NCBI RefSeq assembly: GCF_029081005.1
Contig: NZ_JAJQTQ010000008.1
Coordinates: forward strand, 1 to 64,000
Direction: 5' to 3'
From: Halomonas elongata
Lineage (GTDB): Bacteria; Pseudomonadota; Gammaproteobacteria; Pseudomonadales; Halomonadaceae
DNA length: 64,000 nucleotides
The notes below the pieces were generated by a model that saw only the letters and a program-made list of their open reading frames with translations, searched no databases and was not told the origin of the DNA. The translations under genes and the position numbers were made by a program. Of this stretch, positions 34,478 to 42,826 are shown piece after piece (position 1 is the first letter of the stretch; each line of letters opens with the position of its first letter).

Positions 34478-36343
34478 ATGAAACTGTTACAGCGCTCTCT
34501 GTCGGCCCGCATCACGGCTTCATTGCTGACGATCAGCGCCATCGCGTTGATCAGCATCGCCGTGACCACCTGGATCGCCAGCGGCAATCGAGGGGATGCC
34601 GCCACTATCAACTGGGCCGGGTCGTTGCGCATGAACACCTACCAGGTGGTCACCGCTCTGCAGCGCTACCAGCATCAGCCCGATGCCGCACAGCGCCAGC
34701 ATGTCGCGGAGATGACGGAGCGTTTCACTGAGCGACTGGGCAATCCGCAACCGATCGATTCCCTGCGGATATCCGATAAGCATCCAATACGCACTCACTA
34801 CCAGCAACTCGAACGTCACTGGCAGAACCGGCTGGCTCCACGGATCGCCGCCACCATCGACGGCGATACCGAGATTGACCCGCTACTCTCCGAGCTGGAA
34901 CGCCAGGTGGACGGCATCGACCAGATGGTTTCGCTGCTCGAGCAGCATAGTGACACCAAACTCCAGCGCCTCACGATGCTACAGCTATTCTTCCTGGCGC
35001 TGACGGCCATGGTCGTCGCCATCGCCCTCTACGACATCCGCCACAACCTGGTGCGCCCGCTGCGCCAACTGGTGGTACTGGCGCGCGAAACCAGCCGGCA
35101 AAATTTCAACCATCGCAGTCACTTGCAGGGCGATGACGAGCTGGCCATGCTCGGCCGAGCCCTGGACAGCATGGCTGAGGAACTTGGCACCAGTTATGCC
35201 GAGCTTCAGGACCGGGTATCACGCAAGAAGCAGGAGCTGGCCCGCAGCAACGCTGCCATGCAGATACTGCATGACGGCAGCCGGGCCCTCTACGGTGGCG
35301 GCAACGACCTGTGCACCAGTGCCGCTCCCATGTTGCGCCGTCTGGAGGAACTGCTCGAGATCGGCCCGATCGGGCTATCGCTGCATGATCCCTTCGATCA
35401 TCGCGAAGTCCCCATTCTCGTCACCCAATCACCATCCCGGCCGGCCTACTGCCGCGATCACGACTGCAATGCCTGTCTGCTCGATCCCAGTCCCGAGGTA
35501 TTCACCGAAACGGGCAGCGAAGGACTCGAGCGTCTACTACTGCCCGTGAGTGTCGGCACCACGCTGCTCGGGACCCTCGAAGTTTACTATCCCGCCGACC
35601 TCGGGCTCACCGACAGCACTCGACGCCTGCTCAATGCCCTCACCGATCAACTGGCCACGGCAGTCTATCTGCAGCGACGCATCGAGCAGCAACAGCAGGT
35701 GACGCTGATGAACGAGCGGACCATCATCGCCCGTGAACTGCACGACTCCCTCGCCCAGTCGCTGTCCTACCTGAAGATCCAGGTCGCCCGCCTGGAACGC
35801 ATGCAGTCCAAGGGCCTGTCTCGAGAGGATCAGGCGCCGGTGTTCGACGAGCTGCGCACCGGGCTTGACAGCGCCTACCGCCAGTTGCGCGAGCTGCTCA
35901 CGACCTTCCGACTACGCTTCGACAGCCCGGGCCTGCAGAGCAGTCTGAGCCAGACCGTCGCAGAGTTCAGCGAACGCCTGGGCTTTGCCGTGGAATTCGA
36001 TTTCGACGTACCGCCGCAACTGCTCAACCCCAACGAAGAAATCCACGTGCTGCAGATCGTCCGCGAGGCCCTAGCCAACATCCTCAAGCATGCCCGTGCC
36101 CACTGGGCCCGCATCAGTGTTCGTTTCGTCGAGGCTCACCTGAGAGTCATCGTCGAGGACGATGGCGTCGGCCTGGAAAGCGATGCTTCTCCGCCCATGC
36201 ACCATGGCCTGGTGATCATGCGCGATCGTGCCGATACCCTGGGAGGCAATCTCCAGGTGCGCAGGCGCGATGTCGGCGGTACCCTCGTAGCCCTCGATTT
36301 CACCCCGCAGACGGCTCGGCTGATTGCCCAGCAGACAGCCTGA
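34478..36343 (+). CDS. narX: nitrate/nitrite sensor histidine kinase
   Basis: This encodes 621 residues from the ATG at 34478; a GTG twelve codons upstream is possible. The layout is TM1, a periplasmic sensor with the P-box INWAGSLRMNTYQV (about 44-57), TM2 near 170-190, HAMP, and a central module with Cys cluster C325/C330/C333 (CRDHDCNAC). The HisKA_3 region follows with H422 in ARELHDSLAQSLSYL, then the ATPase boxes EALANILKHA and DDGVGL. It autophosphorylates on nitrate binding and passes phosphate to NarL, whose gene starts 29 bases downstream. Confidence 0.95.
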   Translation: MKLLQRSLSARITASLLTISAIALISIAVTTWIASGNRGDAATINWAGSLRMNTYQVVTALQRYQHQPDAAQRQHVAEMTERFTERLGNPQPIDSLRISDKHPIRTHYQQLERHWQNRLAPRIAATIDGDTEIDPLLSELERQVDGIDQMVSLLEQHSDTKLQRLTMLQLFFLALTAMVVAIALYDIRHNLVRPLRQLVVLARETSRQNFNHRSHLQGDDELAMLGRALDSMAEELGTSYAELQDRVSRKKQELARSNAAMQILHDGSRALYGGGNDLCTSAAPMLRRLEELLEIGPIGLSLHDPFDHREVPILVTQSPSRPAYCRDHDCNACLLDPSPEVFTETGSEGLERLLLPVSVGTTLLGTLEVYYPADLGLTDSTRRLLNALTDQLATAVYLQRRIEQQQQVTLMNERTIIARELHDSLAQSLSYLKIQVARLERMQSKGLSREDQAPVFDELRTGLDSAYRQLRELLTTFRLRFDSPGLQSSLSQTVAEFSERLGFAVEFDFDVPPQLLNPNEEIHVLQIVREALANILKHARAHWARISVRFVEAHLRVIVEDDGVGLESDASPPMHHGLVIMRDRADTLGGNLQVRRRDVGGTLVALDFTPQTARLIAQQTA

Positions 36344-36372
36344 GCGTCGCCGGCCAGCCAGAGATTCGCCAG

Positions 36373-37032
36373 ATGACTCAGTCTCACGACACCGCCAGCA
36401 TCCTGATCATCGACGACCACCCGTTGCTTCGACGCGGCGTGCTCCAGTTACTCGAGCTCGAGGACGACCTGGTCCTCGTCGGCGAGGCGGGTACGCCCGC
36501 AGAAGGCCTGCGACTGGCCGACGAATGCGACCCCGACCTGATTCTGCTCGACCTCAACATGCCCGACATGGACGGCATCGAGACCCTCAAGCGACTGCGC
36601 GCCAACGAGTTCGCCGGACGCATCGTGATCTTCACCGTTTCCGATCACGAGGAAGACGTGGTCGCCGCCCTGCACGCCGGCGCCGACGGCTATTTGCTCA
36701 AGGACATGGACCCGGACGACATGGTCCACCAGCTACGCCAGGCGGCGCTGGGCCGCATGGTGATCAGCGACAGCCTGGCCTCGCTGCTCGCCGAAGCATT
36801 GCGCAATCAGAAAGGCCAGCCTGCCGCTCCGGACATTCATAGCCTGACCCAGCGCGAGCGGGAGATCCTGCGCGAACTGGCCGCGGGCCTGTCCAACAAG
36901 CTGATCGCCCGCCGACTCGATATCACCGAAGGCACGGTCAAGGTGCACGTCAAACATCTGCTCAAGAAGCTCAACCTGCGCTCTCGGGTCGAAGCGGCCG
37001 TATGGGCCGTACAGGAAGGCATTGGTAGATAA
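36373..37032 (+). CDS. narL: nitrate/nitrite response regulator
   Basis: This encodes 219 residues. The receiver domain has the acidic pocket IIDDHPLLRRG, phospho-acceptor D60 in LLDLNMPDMDG and the conserved Lys in YLLKDMDPDD. A LuxR-type DNA-binding domain follows: LTQREREILRELAAGLSNK and ITEGTVKVHVKHLLKKL. It is paired with narX and should bind the heptamers found before narG and narK. Confidence 0.95.
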   Translation: MTQSHDTASILIIDDHPLLRRGVLQLLELEDDLVLVGEAGTPAEGLRLADECDPDLILLDLNMPDMDGIETLKRLRANEFAGRIVIFTVSDHEEDVVAALHAGADGYLLKDMDPDDMVHQLRQAALGRMVISDSLASLLAEALRNQKGQPAAPDIHSLTQREREILRELAAGLSNKLIARRLDITEGTVKVHVKHLLKKLNLRSRVEAAVWAVQEGIGR

Positions 37033-37136
37033 GGGGAAATACCTCCGATGATCCGACCCGCGCTCCTGGCCTGTCCCGTAACGCCGACATGTCTTCCAAC
37101 TCCTTGATCCAGCGGAAAAACGACGCCTCCCACCTC

Positions 37137-37152
37137 TACCTCCAAGGAGGTA
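37137..37152 (+). promoter_or_regulatory. NarL 7-2-7 palindrome upstream of narK
   Basis: TACCTCC-AA-GGAGGTA is a perfect 16-bp inverted repeat in the 7-2-7 spacing preferred by NarL. It lies 112 bases before the first narK ATG. A further TACCTCC is at 37040-37046, right after narL, and TTGAT-CCAG-CGGAA at 37104-37117 is a 7/10 FNR/Anr-like match. I infer nitrate-induced, oxygen-controlled narK expression. Confidence 0.7.
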
Positions 37153-37264
37153 TTTAGCTGATTTCACGGCGTTTTTGACGCATTTCTCCGTCGCCATCTC
37201 CGGCGTATCTTTCCCGACAAAGCCCCTCACGGGGCCCATCGTGAATATCAGGGGGAAATACGTC

Positions 37265-38908
37265 ATGGACCGAGAGCGTGTCGACGCTGCCCGCCGTTCA
37301 GACGAGCACGGTCTTCCAGGCAGACCCAACGCCGATATCGAGCACTGGGATGTCGAGGATACGGCGTTCTGGGAGACCCACGGGAGCCGGGTCGCCAATC
37401 GCAATCTGTGGCTTTCCATACCCAGCCTGGCGATGGGGTTCGCCATCTGGATGATGTGGGGCATGATCACCACGCAAATGCAGAACCTGGGCTTCCCCTT
37501 CACGGTGGACCAGCTCTTCACCTTGACCGCCATCAGCGGCCTCTCCGGCGCTACCCTGCGGATCCCCGCTTCCTTCATGATCCGTATCGCCGGCGGCCGC
37601 AACACCATCTTTCTGACCACCGCCCTGCTGATGATTCCGGCCCTGGGCACCGGTCTCGCCCTGATGAACCCGCAAACGCCCTTCTGGGTCTTTCAAGCCT
37701 TGGCCCTGCTCTCGGGCATCGGTGGTGGCAACTTCGCCTGCTCCATGAGCAACATCTCGACCTTCTTCCCGAAAGCGCAGCAAGGCTATGCATTGGGCAT
37801 GAACGCCGGACTGGGCAACTTCGGCGTCACCACCATGCAGATCCTGATCCCCCTGGTGATGACTGTCGGCCTGTTCGGTATTCTCGCCGGCGCCCCCATG
37901 CCGCTGCAAAGCGCCAGCGGAACGCTGATCGGGCGCATCGAGGCCGGCACCGATGCCTGGATACAGAACGCCGCCCTGATCTGGCTAGTGTTTCTGATTC
38001 CTCTGGCCCTCGCCTGCTGGTTCGGCATGAACAACCTGCGCACCATCACTCCCCAACCAGGGAGTCCCGCATCGGCCTTCGGCAAGATACTCGGCTTCTA
38101 TGGCGTGGGCATCGTCACCTCGGTGGTGGGCGTACTGACCCTGGGCTGGGTCAGCATGTGGATCGCCTTGCCGCTCACCATCCTGCTGACGCTCGCCGCA
38201 CTGCGTTCGTTGCCCGGCAACATCAAGCCGGCCATCCAGCAGCAATTCGCCATCTTCTCGAACAAGCACACCTGGTCGATGACGGTGCTCTATATTCTCA
38301 CCTTCGGCTCTTTCATCGGCTTTTCCGCTGCCTTGCCACTTTCCATCAACGTCATCTTCGGCAACATGATGGACGTGGCCGCCGATGGCAGCCTGGCCCG
38401 GGTCCCCAACCCGGATGCCCCCAGCGCCCTGACCTGGTCCTGGATGGGTGCCTTCGTGGGCGCCCTGATTCGCCCGGTGGGCGGCTGGATCTCCGACAAG
38501 GTCGGCGGCTCCATCGTCACCCAGATCATCTCGGCCATCATGGTGGTGGCCTCCGTCGCGACCGGCTATGTGATGATGCTGGCCTACAACGCCACCGATC
38601 CGAACCAGTATTTCTGGATATTCCTGGCACTGTTCATCGTGATGTTCGCGGCCAGCGGCATCGGCAACGGCTCCACCTTCCGCAGCATCGGCGTGATCTT
38701 CGATACCCAGCAGAAGGGGCCGGTGCTGGGCTGGAGTTCGGCGATTGCCGCCTATGGGGCCTTCATCGCCCCACAAGTGATTGGCGGGCAGATCAAGGCC
38801 GGTACTCCAGAGCTCGCCATGTACGGTTTCGCCGTTTTCTATGCGCTTTGTCTGGTAGTGAACTGGTGGTTCTATCTGCGCAGCAACGCCTACGTGAAGA
38901 ACCCCTGA
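37265..38908 (+). CDS. narK: NarK-family nitrate/nitrite transporter (long, NarK2/antiporter type)
   Basis: This encodes 547 residues from the ATG at 37265, with AGGGGGAAA upstream; an earlier in-frame opening is intergenic. It is a 12-helix MFS carrier of the nitrate/nitrite porter family. The signature GGGNFACSMSNISTFFPK is followed by GYALGMNAGLGNFGV, and the substrate Arg region is ATLRIPASFMIRIAGGR. It has a ~40-residue acidic N-terminal tail and an enlarged central loop. The length and sequence style suggest the nitrate/nitrite exchanger type, exporting nitrite made by NarG; this subtype call is inference. Confidence 0.88.
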   Translation: MDRERVDAARRSDEHGLPGRPNADIEHWDVEDTAFWETHGSRVANRNLWLSIPSLAMGFAIWMMWGMITTQMQNLGFPFTVDQLFTLTAISGLSGATLRIPASFMIRIAGGRNTIFLTTALLMIPALGTGLALMNPQTPFWVFQALALLSGIGGGNFACSMSNISTFFPKAQQGYALGMNAGLGNFGVTTMQILIPLVMTVGLFGILAGAPMPLQSASGTLIGRIEAGTDAWIQNAALIWLVFLIPLALACWFGMNNLRTITPQPGSPASAFGKILGFYGVGIVTSVVGVLTLGWVSMWIALPLTILLTLAALRSLPGNIKPAIQQQFAIFSNKHTWSMTVLYILTFGSFIGFSAALPLSINVIFGNMMDVAADGSLARVPNPDAPSALTWSWMGAFVGALIRPVGGWISDKVGGSIVTQIISAIMVVASVATGYVMMLAYNATDPNQYFWIFLALFIVMFAASGIGNGSTFRSIGVIFDTQQKGPVLGWSSAIAAYGAFIAPQVIGGQIKAGTPELAMYGFAVFYALCLVVNWWFYLRSNAYVKNP

Positions 38909-38973
38909 TATCGATGTCGTGACGACAACTGCAACGATTGCAGCACCTAACCCCAAGGCAGGAGACTCAGGAA

Positions 38974-40239
38974 ATGGCCTCCCATCGCTTCAAGCAGAAT
39001 TCGATTCTGGTGGCCAATACGTTCGCCTTCACCATGTGCTTCATGGTGTGGACGATGTTCGGCGAAATCGGCGTACCCATCGCCGAGCAGCTCGACCTCA
39101 ACGGCACCCAGTTCGGCATTCTGACCGCGGTTCCCATCCTGACGGGGTCGCTGAGCCGTCTTCCCCTCGGTGCCATGACCGACCGCTATGGTGGCCGACC
39201 GGTGTTTCTTTCCGTGCTGATCGCCGTGATGCCCGCCATCTGGTTGACCCAGTTCGCTACGCAATACTGGCAACTGCTGGCCTTGGGCGCCTGCATCGGC
39301 CTGGTCGGCGGCAACTTCTCGGTAGGCATCACCTATACCGCCAAGTGGTTCGAGAAAGACCGTCAGGGCCTGGCCATGGGCATCTTCGGTGCCGGCAACG
39401 CCGGTGCCGCCATCACCAAGTACATCGCGCCCACGGTGATCATCATGCTGGGCTGGCAATCGGTACCCAATCTCTATGCGGCGATCATGCTGGTCACCAT
39501 CCTGCTGTTCTGGTTCTTCACCTATAGCGACCCGGCTCATCGACGTTCCCAGGGAACATCGCTACGCGAACAGGTAAAGGTGCTCAACGATCCCAGGGTA
39601 TGGAAATACTGCCAGTATTACTCGGTCGTGTTCGGTGGCTACGTGGGGGTCTCGCTGTGGCTGACTCGTTACTACATGAACGAGTACGGCCTGGGCATCC
39701 AGTTGGCGGCGCTGATCGCCACCGTCTTCGTACTGCCCTCCGGCGTGATTCGCGCCTTCGGCGGCTGGCTTTCCGACCGTTTCGGTGCCCATACCGTCAC
39801 CTGGACCTGCATGTGGGCCAGCCTGATCGCCCTTTTCATCATGTCCTACCCGACAACCCATTACAGCGTGCAGGCCGCCGGCGGCCAGGGTACCGTGGAA
39901 TTCGGCTTCGGCATTCCGGCATGGCTGTTCACGGCGGCACTGTTCGTGGTGGGTATCGCCTGGGGCATCGGCAAGGCCTCGGTGTTCAAGTACCTATCCA
40001 ACGAGTACGACGAAAACCTGGGCCTCGTCTCCGGCATCGTCGGGTTGGCCGGCGGACTGGGCGGCTTCCTCCTGCCGATCATGTTCGGGGCCCTGGTCGA
40101 TCTCACCGGCGTGGCCACCACGGTGTGGATGCTCTGCTTCGGCGTGACCCTGGTCTCCATCATCTGGATGTGGTGGACCGAACGCCGGGTTCCCATCCTG
40201 ACGCGCGAAGAAGCCCTCACCCCCTCAGCCACTCGCTAA
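38974..40239 (+). CDS. narK: NarK-family nitrate transporter (short, NarK1/symporter type)
   Basis: This encodes 421 residues from the ATG at 38974, with GGAGACTCAGGA upstream. It is an MFS carrier with SRLPLGAMTDRYGGRPV (loop 2-3), the nitrate signature LVGGNFSVGITYTAKWF followed by GAGNAGAAITKY, and a second signature GIVGLAGGLGGFLLPI. It resembles the shorter NarK1-type proton/nitrate symporters. Together with the preceding gene it gives the uptake plus exchange pair often found before narGHJI, in some species fused as one protein. Confidence 0.9.
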   Translation: MASHRFKQNSILVANTFAFTMCFMVWTMFGEIGVPIAEQLDLNGTQFGILTAVPILTGSLSRLPLGAMTDRYGGRPVFLSVLIAVMPAIWLTQFATQYWQLLALGACIGLVGGNFSVGITYTAKWFEKDRQGLAMGIFGAGNAGAAITKYIAPTVIIMLGWQSVPNLYAAIMLVTILLFWFFTYSDPAHRRSQGTSLREQVKVLNDPRVWKYCQYYSVVFGGYVGVSLWLTRYYMNEYGLGIQLAALIATVFVLPSGVIRAFGGWLSDRFGAHTVTWTCMWASLIALFIMSYPTTHYSVQAAGGQGTVEFGFGIPAWLFTAALFVVGIAWGIGKASVFKYLSNEYDENLGLVSGIVGLAGGLGGFLLPIMFGALVDLTGVATTVWMLCFGVTLVSIIWMWWTERRVPILTREEALTPSATR

Positions 40240-40252
40240 CGGGAGCCCGAAC

Positions 40253-40819
40253 ATGAAGATAACCTCAATCATCCTCCTGCCCATCACGCGCACCGCTGGC
40301 TGGAAGGAACTGCAGCGACGCAGGCCTTCCATCCCCACGCTGGCTTGGTGTCTGGTACTCCCCATGTCGTTGCTGCCGCCGATACTCCTCTACTACGCCG
40401 GCACCCATTATGGCGATGATTTCATGGCCGGCTTCGGCGATCGCCAGTGGCGCTTCATCACCACCATCCTGTTTCTGGCCGAACTGCTGACCTTCTTCGT
40501 TATGGGCTGGCTGATCCACGCCGTGGTCAATGCGACACGCGAGCTATCGATCGACTACCAGAATGCCTACTTGCTGGCCGCCCTGGCGCCGCTGCCGATG
40601 TGGTCCGCCTCGATACTGCTGCTGATCCCCAGCCTCCTGCTCAATGTCTTCGCGGAGCTAGTGGCCCTGGCCCTTTCCTGCAGCCTGATCTACCACGGTC
40701 TGCAGGCACTCTGCGAACGTCGCACCAACGATGTGATCACCATGTCGGCCACCTACACGATCATGGCCGCGGGCGTGCTCGCCTGGGGATTATTGCTGGG
40801 CATCATCCTGGCCTTTTAA
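40253..40819 (+). CDS. Yip1-family membrane protein
   Basis: This encodes 188 residues with about five hydrophobic helices and a short basic N-terminus (TRTAGWKELQRRRPSIP). The arrangement resembles bacterial Yip1/DUF1282 proteins, whose function is unknown. It starts 13 bases after narK and ends before a strong hairpin, so it is the last gene of the narX-L-K transcript or of a narK-K unit. Its tie to nitrate respiration rests only on position. Confidence 0.72.
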   Translation: MKITSIILLPITRTAGWKELQRRRPSIPTLAWCLVLPMSLLPPILLYYAGTHYGDDFMAGFGDRQWRFITTILFLAELLTFFVMGWLIHAVVNATRELSIDYQNAYLLAALAPLPMWSASILLLIPSLLLNVFAELVALALSCSLIYHGLQALCERRTNDVITMSATYTIMAAGVLAWGLLLGIILAF

Positions 40820-40829
40820 ATGACAGAAC

Positions 40830-40863
40830 GACACTGGCCAGACATTCATGCCTGGCCAGTGTC
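40830..40863 (+). terminator. hairpin after the narK operon
   Basis: GACACTGGCCAG at 40830-40841 pairs perfectly with CTGGCCAGTGTC at 40852-40863 across a 10-base loop, 10 bases after the Yip1-family stop. Only TTGAG follows, so the T run is weak. Confidence 0.7.
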
Positions 40864-40912
40864 TTGAGACGCATGCCCTTCAGCCCACCCGGGCGACTCT
40901 GCAAGCGGAAGG

Positions 40913-41030
40913 TTCGTGGATCACGAGCGCTGGAAAGAGCCCCTCGGCGACATGCCGTTGCAGGTCGAAATCTGGATGAGCCACCCGACCCTCGACGCCC
41001 TGAACGAGGAACTCGCCCGGCTGCGGTGAT
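40913..41030 (+). pseudogene. chimeric gene remnant: CocE-like fragment fused to oxoamine-synthase tail
   Basis: Read in one frame this stretch gives FVDHERWKEPLGDMPLQ, VEIWMSHPT, then LDALNEELARLR and a stop. The first part resembles the CocE-type hydrolase at about 43405-43470 (RERWKERLDNMPLLAETWMS). The second part is identical to the end of the oxoamine synthase gene. Both parents share ACCAGACCC(G/T)CGACGCC at the junction (43466-43482 and 24635-24651), which suggests recombination at microhomology. No start or complete domain remains, so it is presumably not functional. Confidence 0.75.
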
Positions 41031-41036
41031 TCGTCA
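40987..41036 (+). repeat. 50-bp direct repeat, right copy
   Basis: It is identical to 24639-24688, in the same orientation, and includes the same stop codon. Downstream it runs into a strong terminator hairpin that the left copy lacks, so this side may be the ancestral downstream flank of the oxoamine synthase operon. Confidence 0.95.
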
Positions 41037-41057
41037 ACGATGGTCCATCCGTCCATG

Positions 41058-41086
41058 CAAGGCCCGGCTCATCATGCCGGGCCTTG
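41058..41086 (+). terminator. strong hairpin terminator
   Basis: CAAGGCCCGGC at 41058-41068 pairs with GCCGGGCCTTG at 41076-41086 (11 bp, seven-base loop). It follows the right repeat copy by 21 bases. I see no gene in 41087-41260, which should hold the promoter of the transporter operon. Confidence 0.75.
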
Positions 41087-41260
41087 TTCGTTCAGGCGGG
41101 ATGGGGTCCGGGAAATCGATGTGCCGCTTGAGCGGGGCATGCGTCTACGTCATACCCCCATGCAGACCGATCGCTGTCACCCCCATGGCACGGGCGGTTA
41201 AGGTAGCGAGCCATGCGCCGGGGACATCCCGGAGACGACATAAAAAGTGGAGAGATGCCC

Positions 41261-42826
41261 ATGATCCATCACATGCGGCCCCTGGTTTTCTGGCCGACCT
41301 TTCTCATCCTGCTCACCGCCGTGATCGGTAGCCTGGTCGATCTGGAGGCCTTTCTCGGCTTCACCAGCCAGCTCAACGACGCCATCCTGGCACGCTTCTC
41401 CTGGCTGTTCAGCCTGGGCAGCCTCTATCTGCTGGTGCTCGCCGTGGTGGTGTATGTCTCGCCGCTCGGACGCATCCGCATCGGTGGTGAGGATGCCGAG
41501 CCGCTGCTGTCGAGAACCCGTTGGTTCTCCATCACGCTGTGCACCACCCTGGCGGTCGGCGTGCTGTTCTGGACCACCGCCGAACCGCTCTATCACCTGA
41601 TGGGGCCACCCGAATCGCTGGGCATGGAGGCCGGTTCCTCCGAGGCGGCGCTGTTCGCCATGTCGACCATGTTCCTGCACTGGACCTTCACGCCCTATGC
41701 CATCTACGCGGTCCCGGCACTGATCTTCGCCCTGGCGTTCTACAACCGCCGCCAGAAGTTCTCGATCAGCAGCATGCTCGAGCCGGTCTTCGGCCCGCGC
41801 ATCACACGCTTCTCGGGGCTGATCGACGCCCTGGCGCTGTATTCCCTGGTGGCCGGCATGGCCGCGACCCTCGGCACCGGCGCCATCACCCTGGCCGGCG
41901 GCATCGGCCAGTACATCGAGGGCGACACCAGCCCGCTGCGCCTGGGCCTGATCATCTCGGTGATCGTGGTCACCTTCGTGCTCTCGGCCGCCAGCGGCCT
42001 GAAGAAGGGCATCGCCCGGCTCTCGGCGCTCAATGCCTGGCTGCTGCTGGTGCTCGGCCTGTTCGTCTTCGTGTTCGGCCCCACGGCCTTTATGCTGAAG
42101 ATCGGCGTGGAGTCGTTCGGTGTCTATCTCGACGACTTCTTCACCCGCAGCCTGTTCACCGGCGCCGCCGGCGACGACCAGTGGCCGCACTGGTGGTCGA
42201 TCTTCTACTGGGCCATCTGGTTCGCCTGGGCCCCCGTGGCCTCGCTCTTCCTCGGGCGCATCTCGCGGGGCTACCGGGTACGCGACTTCCTGCGCATCAA
42301 CCTGCTCTATCCGTCGCTGTTCGCCGCCGTATGGATCGTCATATTCTCCGGAGGCACCCTCTACTTCCAGATGCGCACCGGCATCGACCTCCACAGCGTG
42401 CTCGATAACCAGGGCGTGGAGCACGTGCTCTACCGGCTCTTCGGCGAACTGCCGCTGTCCGGCATCTGGGTGCCGCTGCTGCTGTTCATCGCCTTCATCT
42501 CCTACGTCACCGCGGCGGACTCCAACACCGATGCCATCGGCAACCTCTGTACCCGTGGCCTGACCGCCGACTCCGACTTCAGCGCCGGCATCCCCATGAA
42601 GATCATCTGGGGCGTGGTGGTCGGCATCATCGCCTGGGTGATGACCAGCTTCGTCGGCATCGATGGCGTCAAGATGCTCTCCAATCTCGGTGGCCTGCCC
42701 GCGCTGGTGATCATCCTGCTCGCCAGCGGCGCCCTCTGGCACTGGCTGCGCGACCCCAGCGCCCTCGAGCGCCCCGATACGTCCACCCATCACGCCCAGC
42801 ACGACGTACAAGGCCAGACGCAATGA
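41261..42826 (+). CDS. BCCT-family betaine/carnitine/choline-type transporter
   Basis: This encodes 521 residues from the ATG at 41261, where GGAGAG has good spacing; upstream in-frame starts at 41255 and 41213 are less likely. It has twelve predicted helices and the BCCT signatures: LFWTTAEPLYHL in the N-half and FYWAIWFAWAPVASLFL followed by GRISRGYRVRDF in the core. Substrates of the family are quaternary amines or their sulfonium analogues, driven by Na+ or H+. The next gene, a CocE-type hydrolase, overlaps it by four bases, so the transported molecule is probably the substrate or product of that hydrolase. Confidence 0.9.
   Translation: MIHHMRPLVFWPTFLILLTAVIGSLVDLEAFLGFTSQLNDAILARFSWLFSLGSLYLLVLAVVVYVSPLGRIRIGGEDAEPLLSRTRWFSITLCTTLAVGVLFWTTAEPLYHLMGPPESLGMEAGSSEAALFAMSTMFLHWTFTPYAIYAVPALIFALAFYNRRQKFSISSMLEPVFGPRITRFSGLIDALALYSLVAGMAATLGTGAITLAGGIGQYIEGDTSPLRLGLIISVIVVTFVLSAASGLKKGIARLSALNAWLLLVLGLFVFVFGPTAFMLKIGVESFGVYLDDFFTRSLFTGAAGDDQWPHWWSIFYWAIWFAWAPVASLFLGRISRGYRVRDFLRINLLYPSLFAAVWIVIFSGGTLYFQMRTGIDLHSVLDNQGVEHVLYRLFGELPLSGIWVPLLLFIAFISYVTAADSNTDAIGNLCTRGLTADSDFSAGIPMKIIWGVVVGIIAWVMTSFVGIDGVKMLSNLGGLPALVIILLASGALWHWLRDPSALERPDTSTHHAQHDVQGQTQ

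Noticed and set aside
24689..40986. Nar block as an integrase-driven genomic island with att sites
   Set aside because: The 50-bp repeats resemble a gene-end duplication, but no integrase, excisionase or tRNA target is present, so only a rearrangement is claimed.
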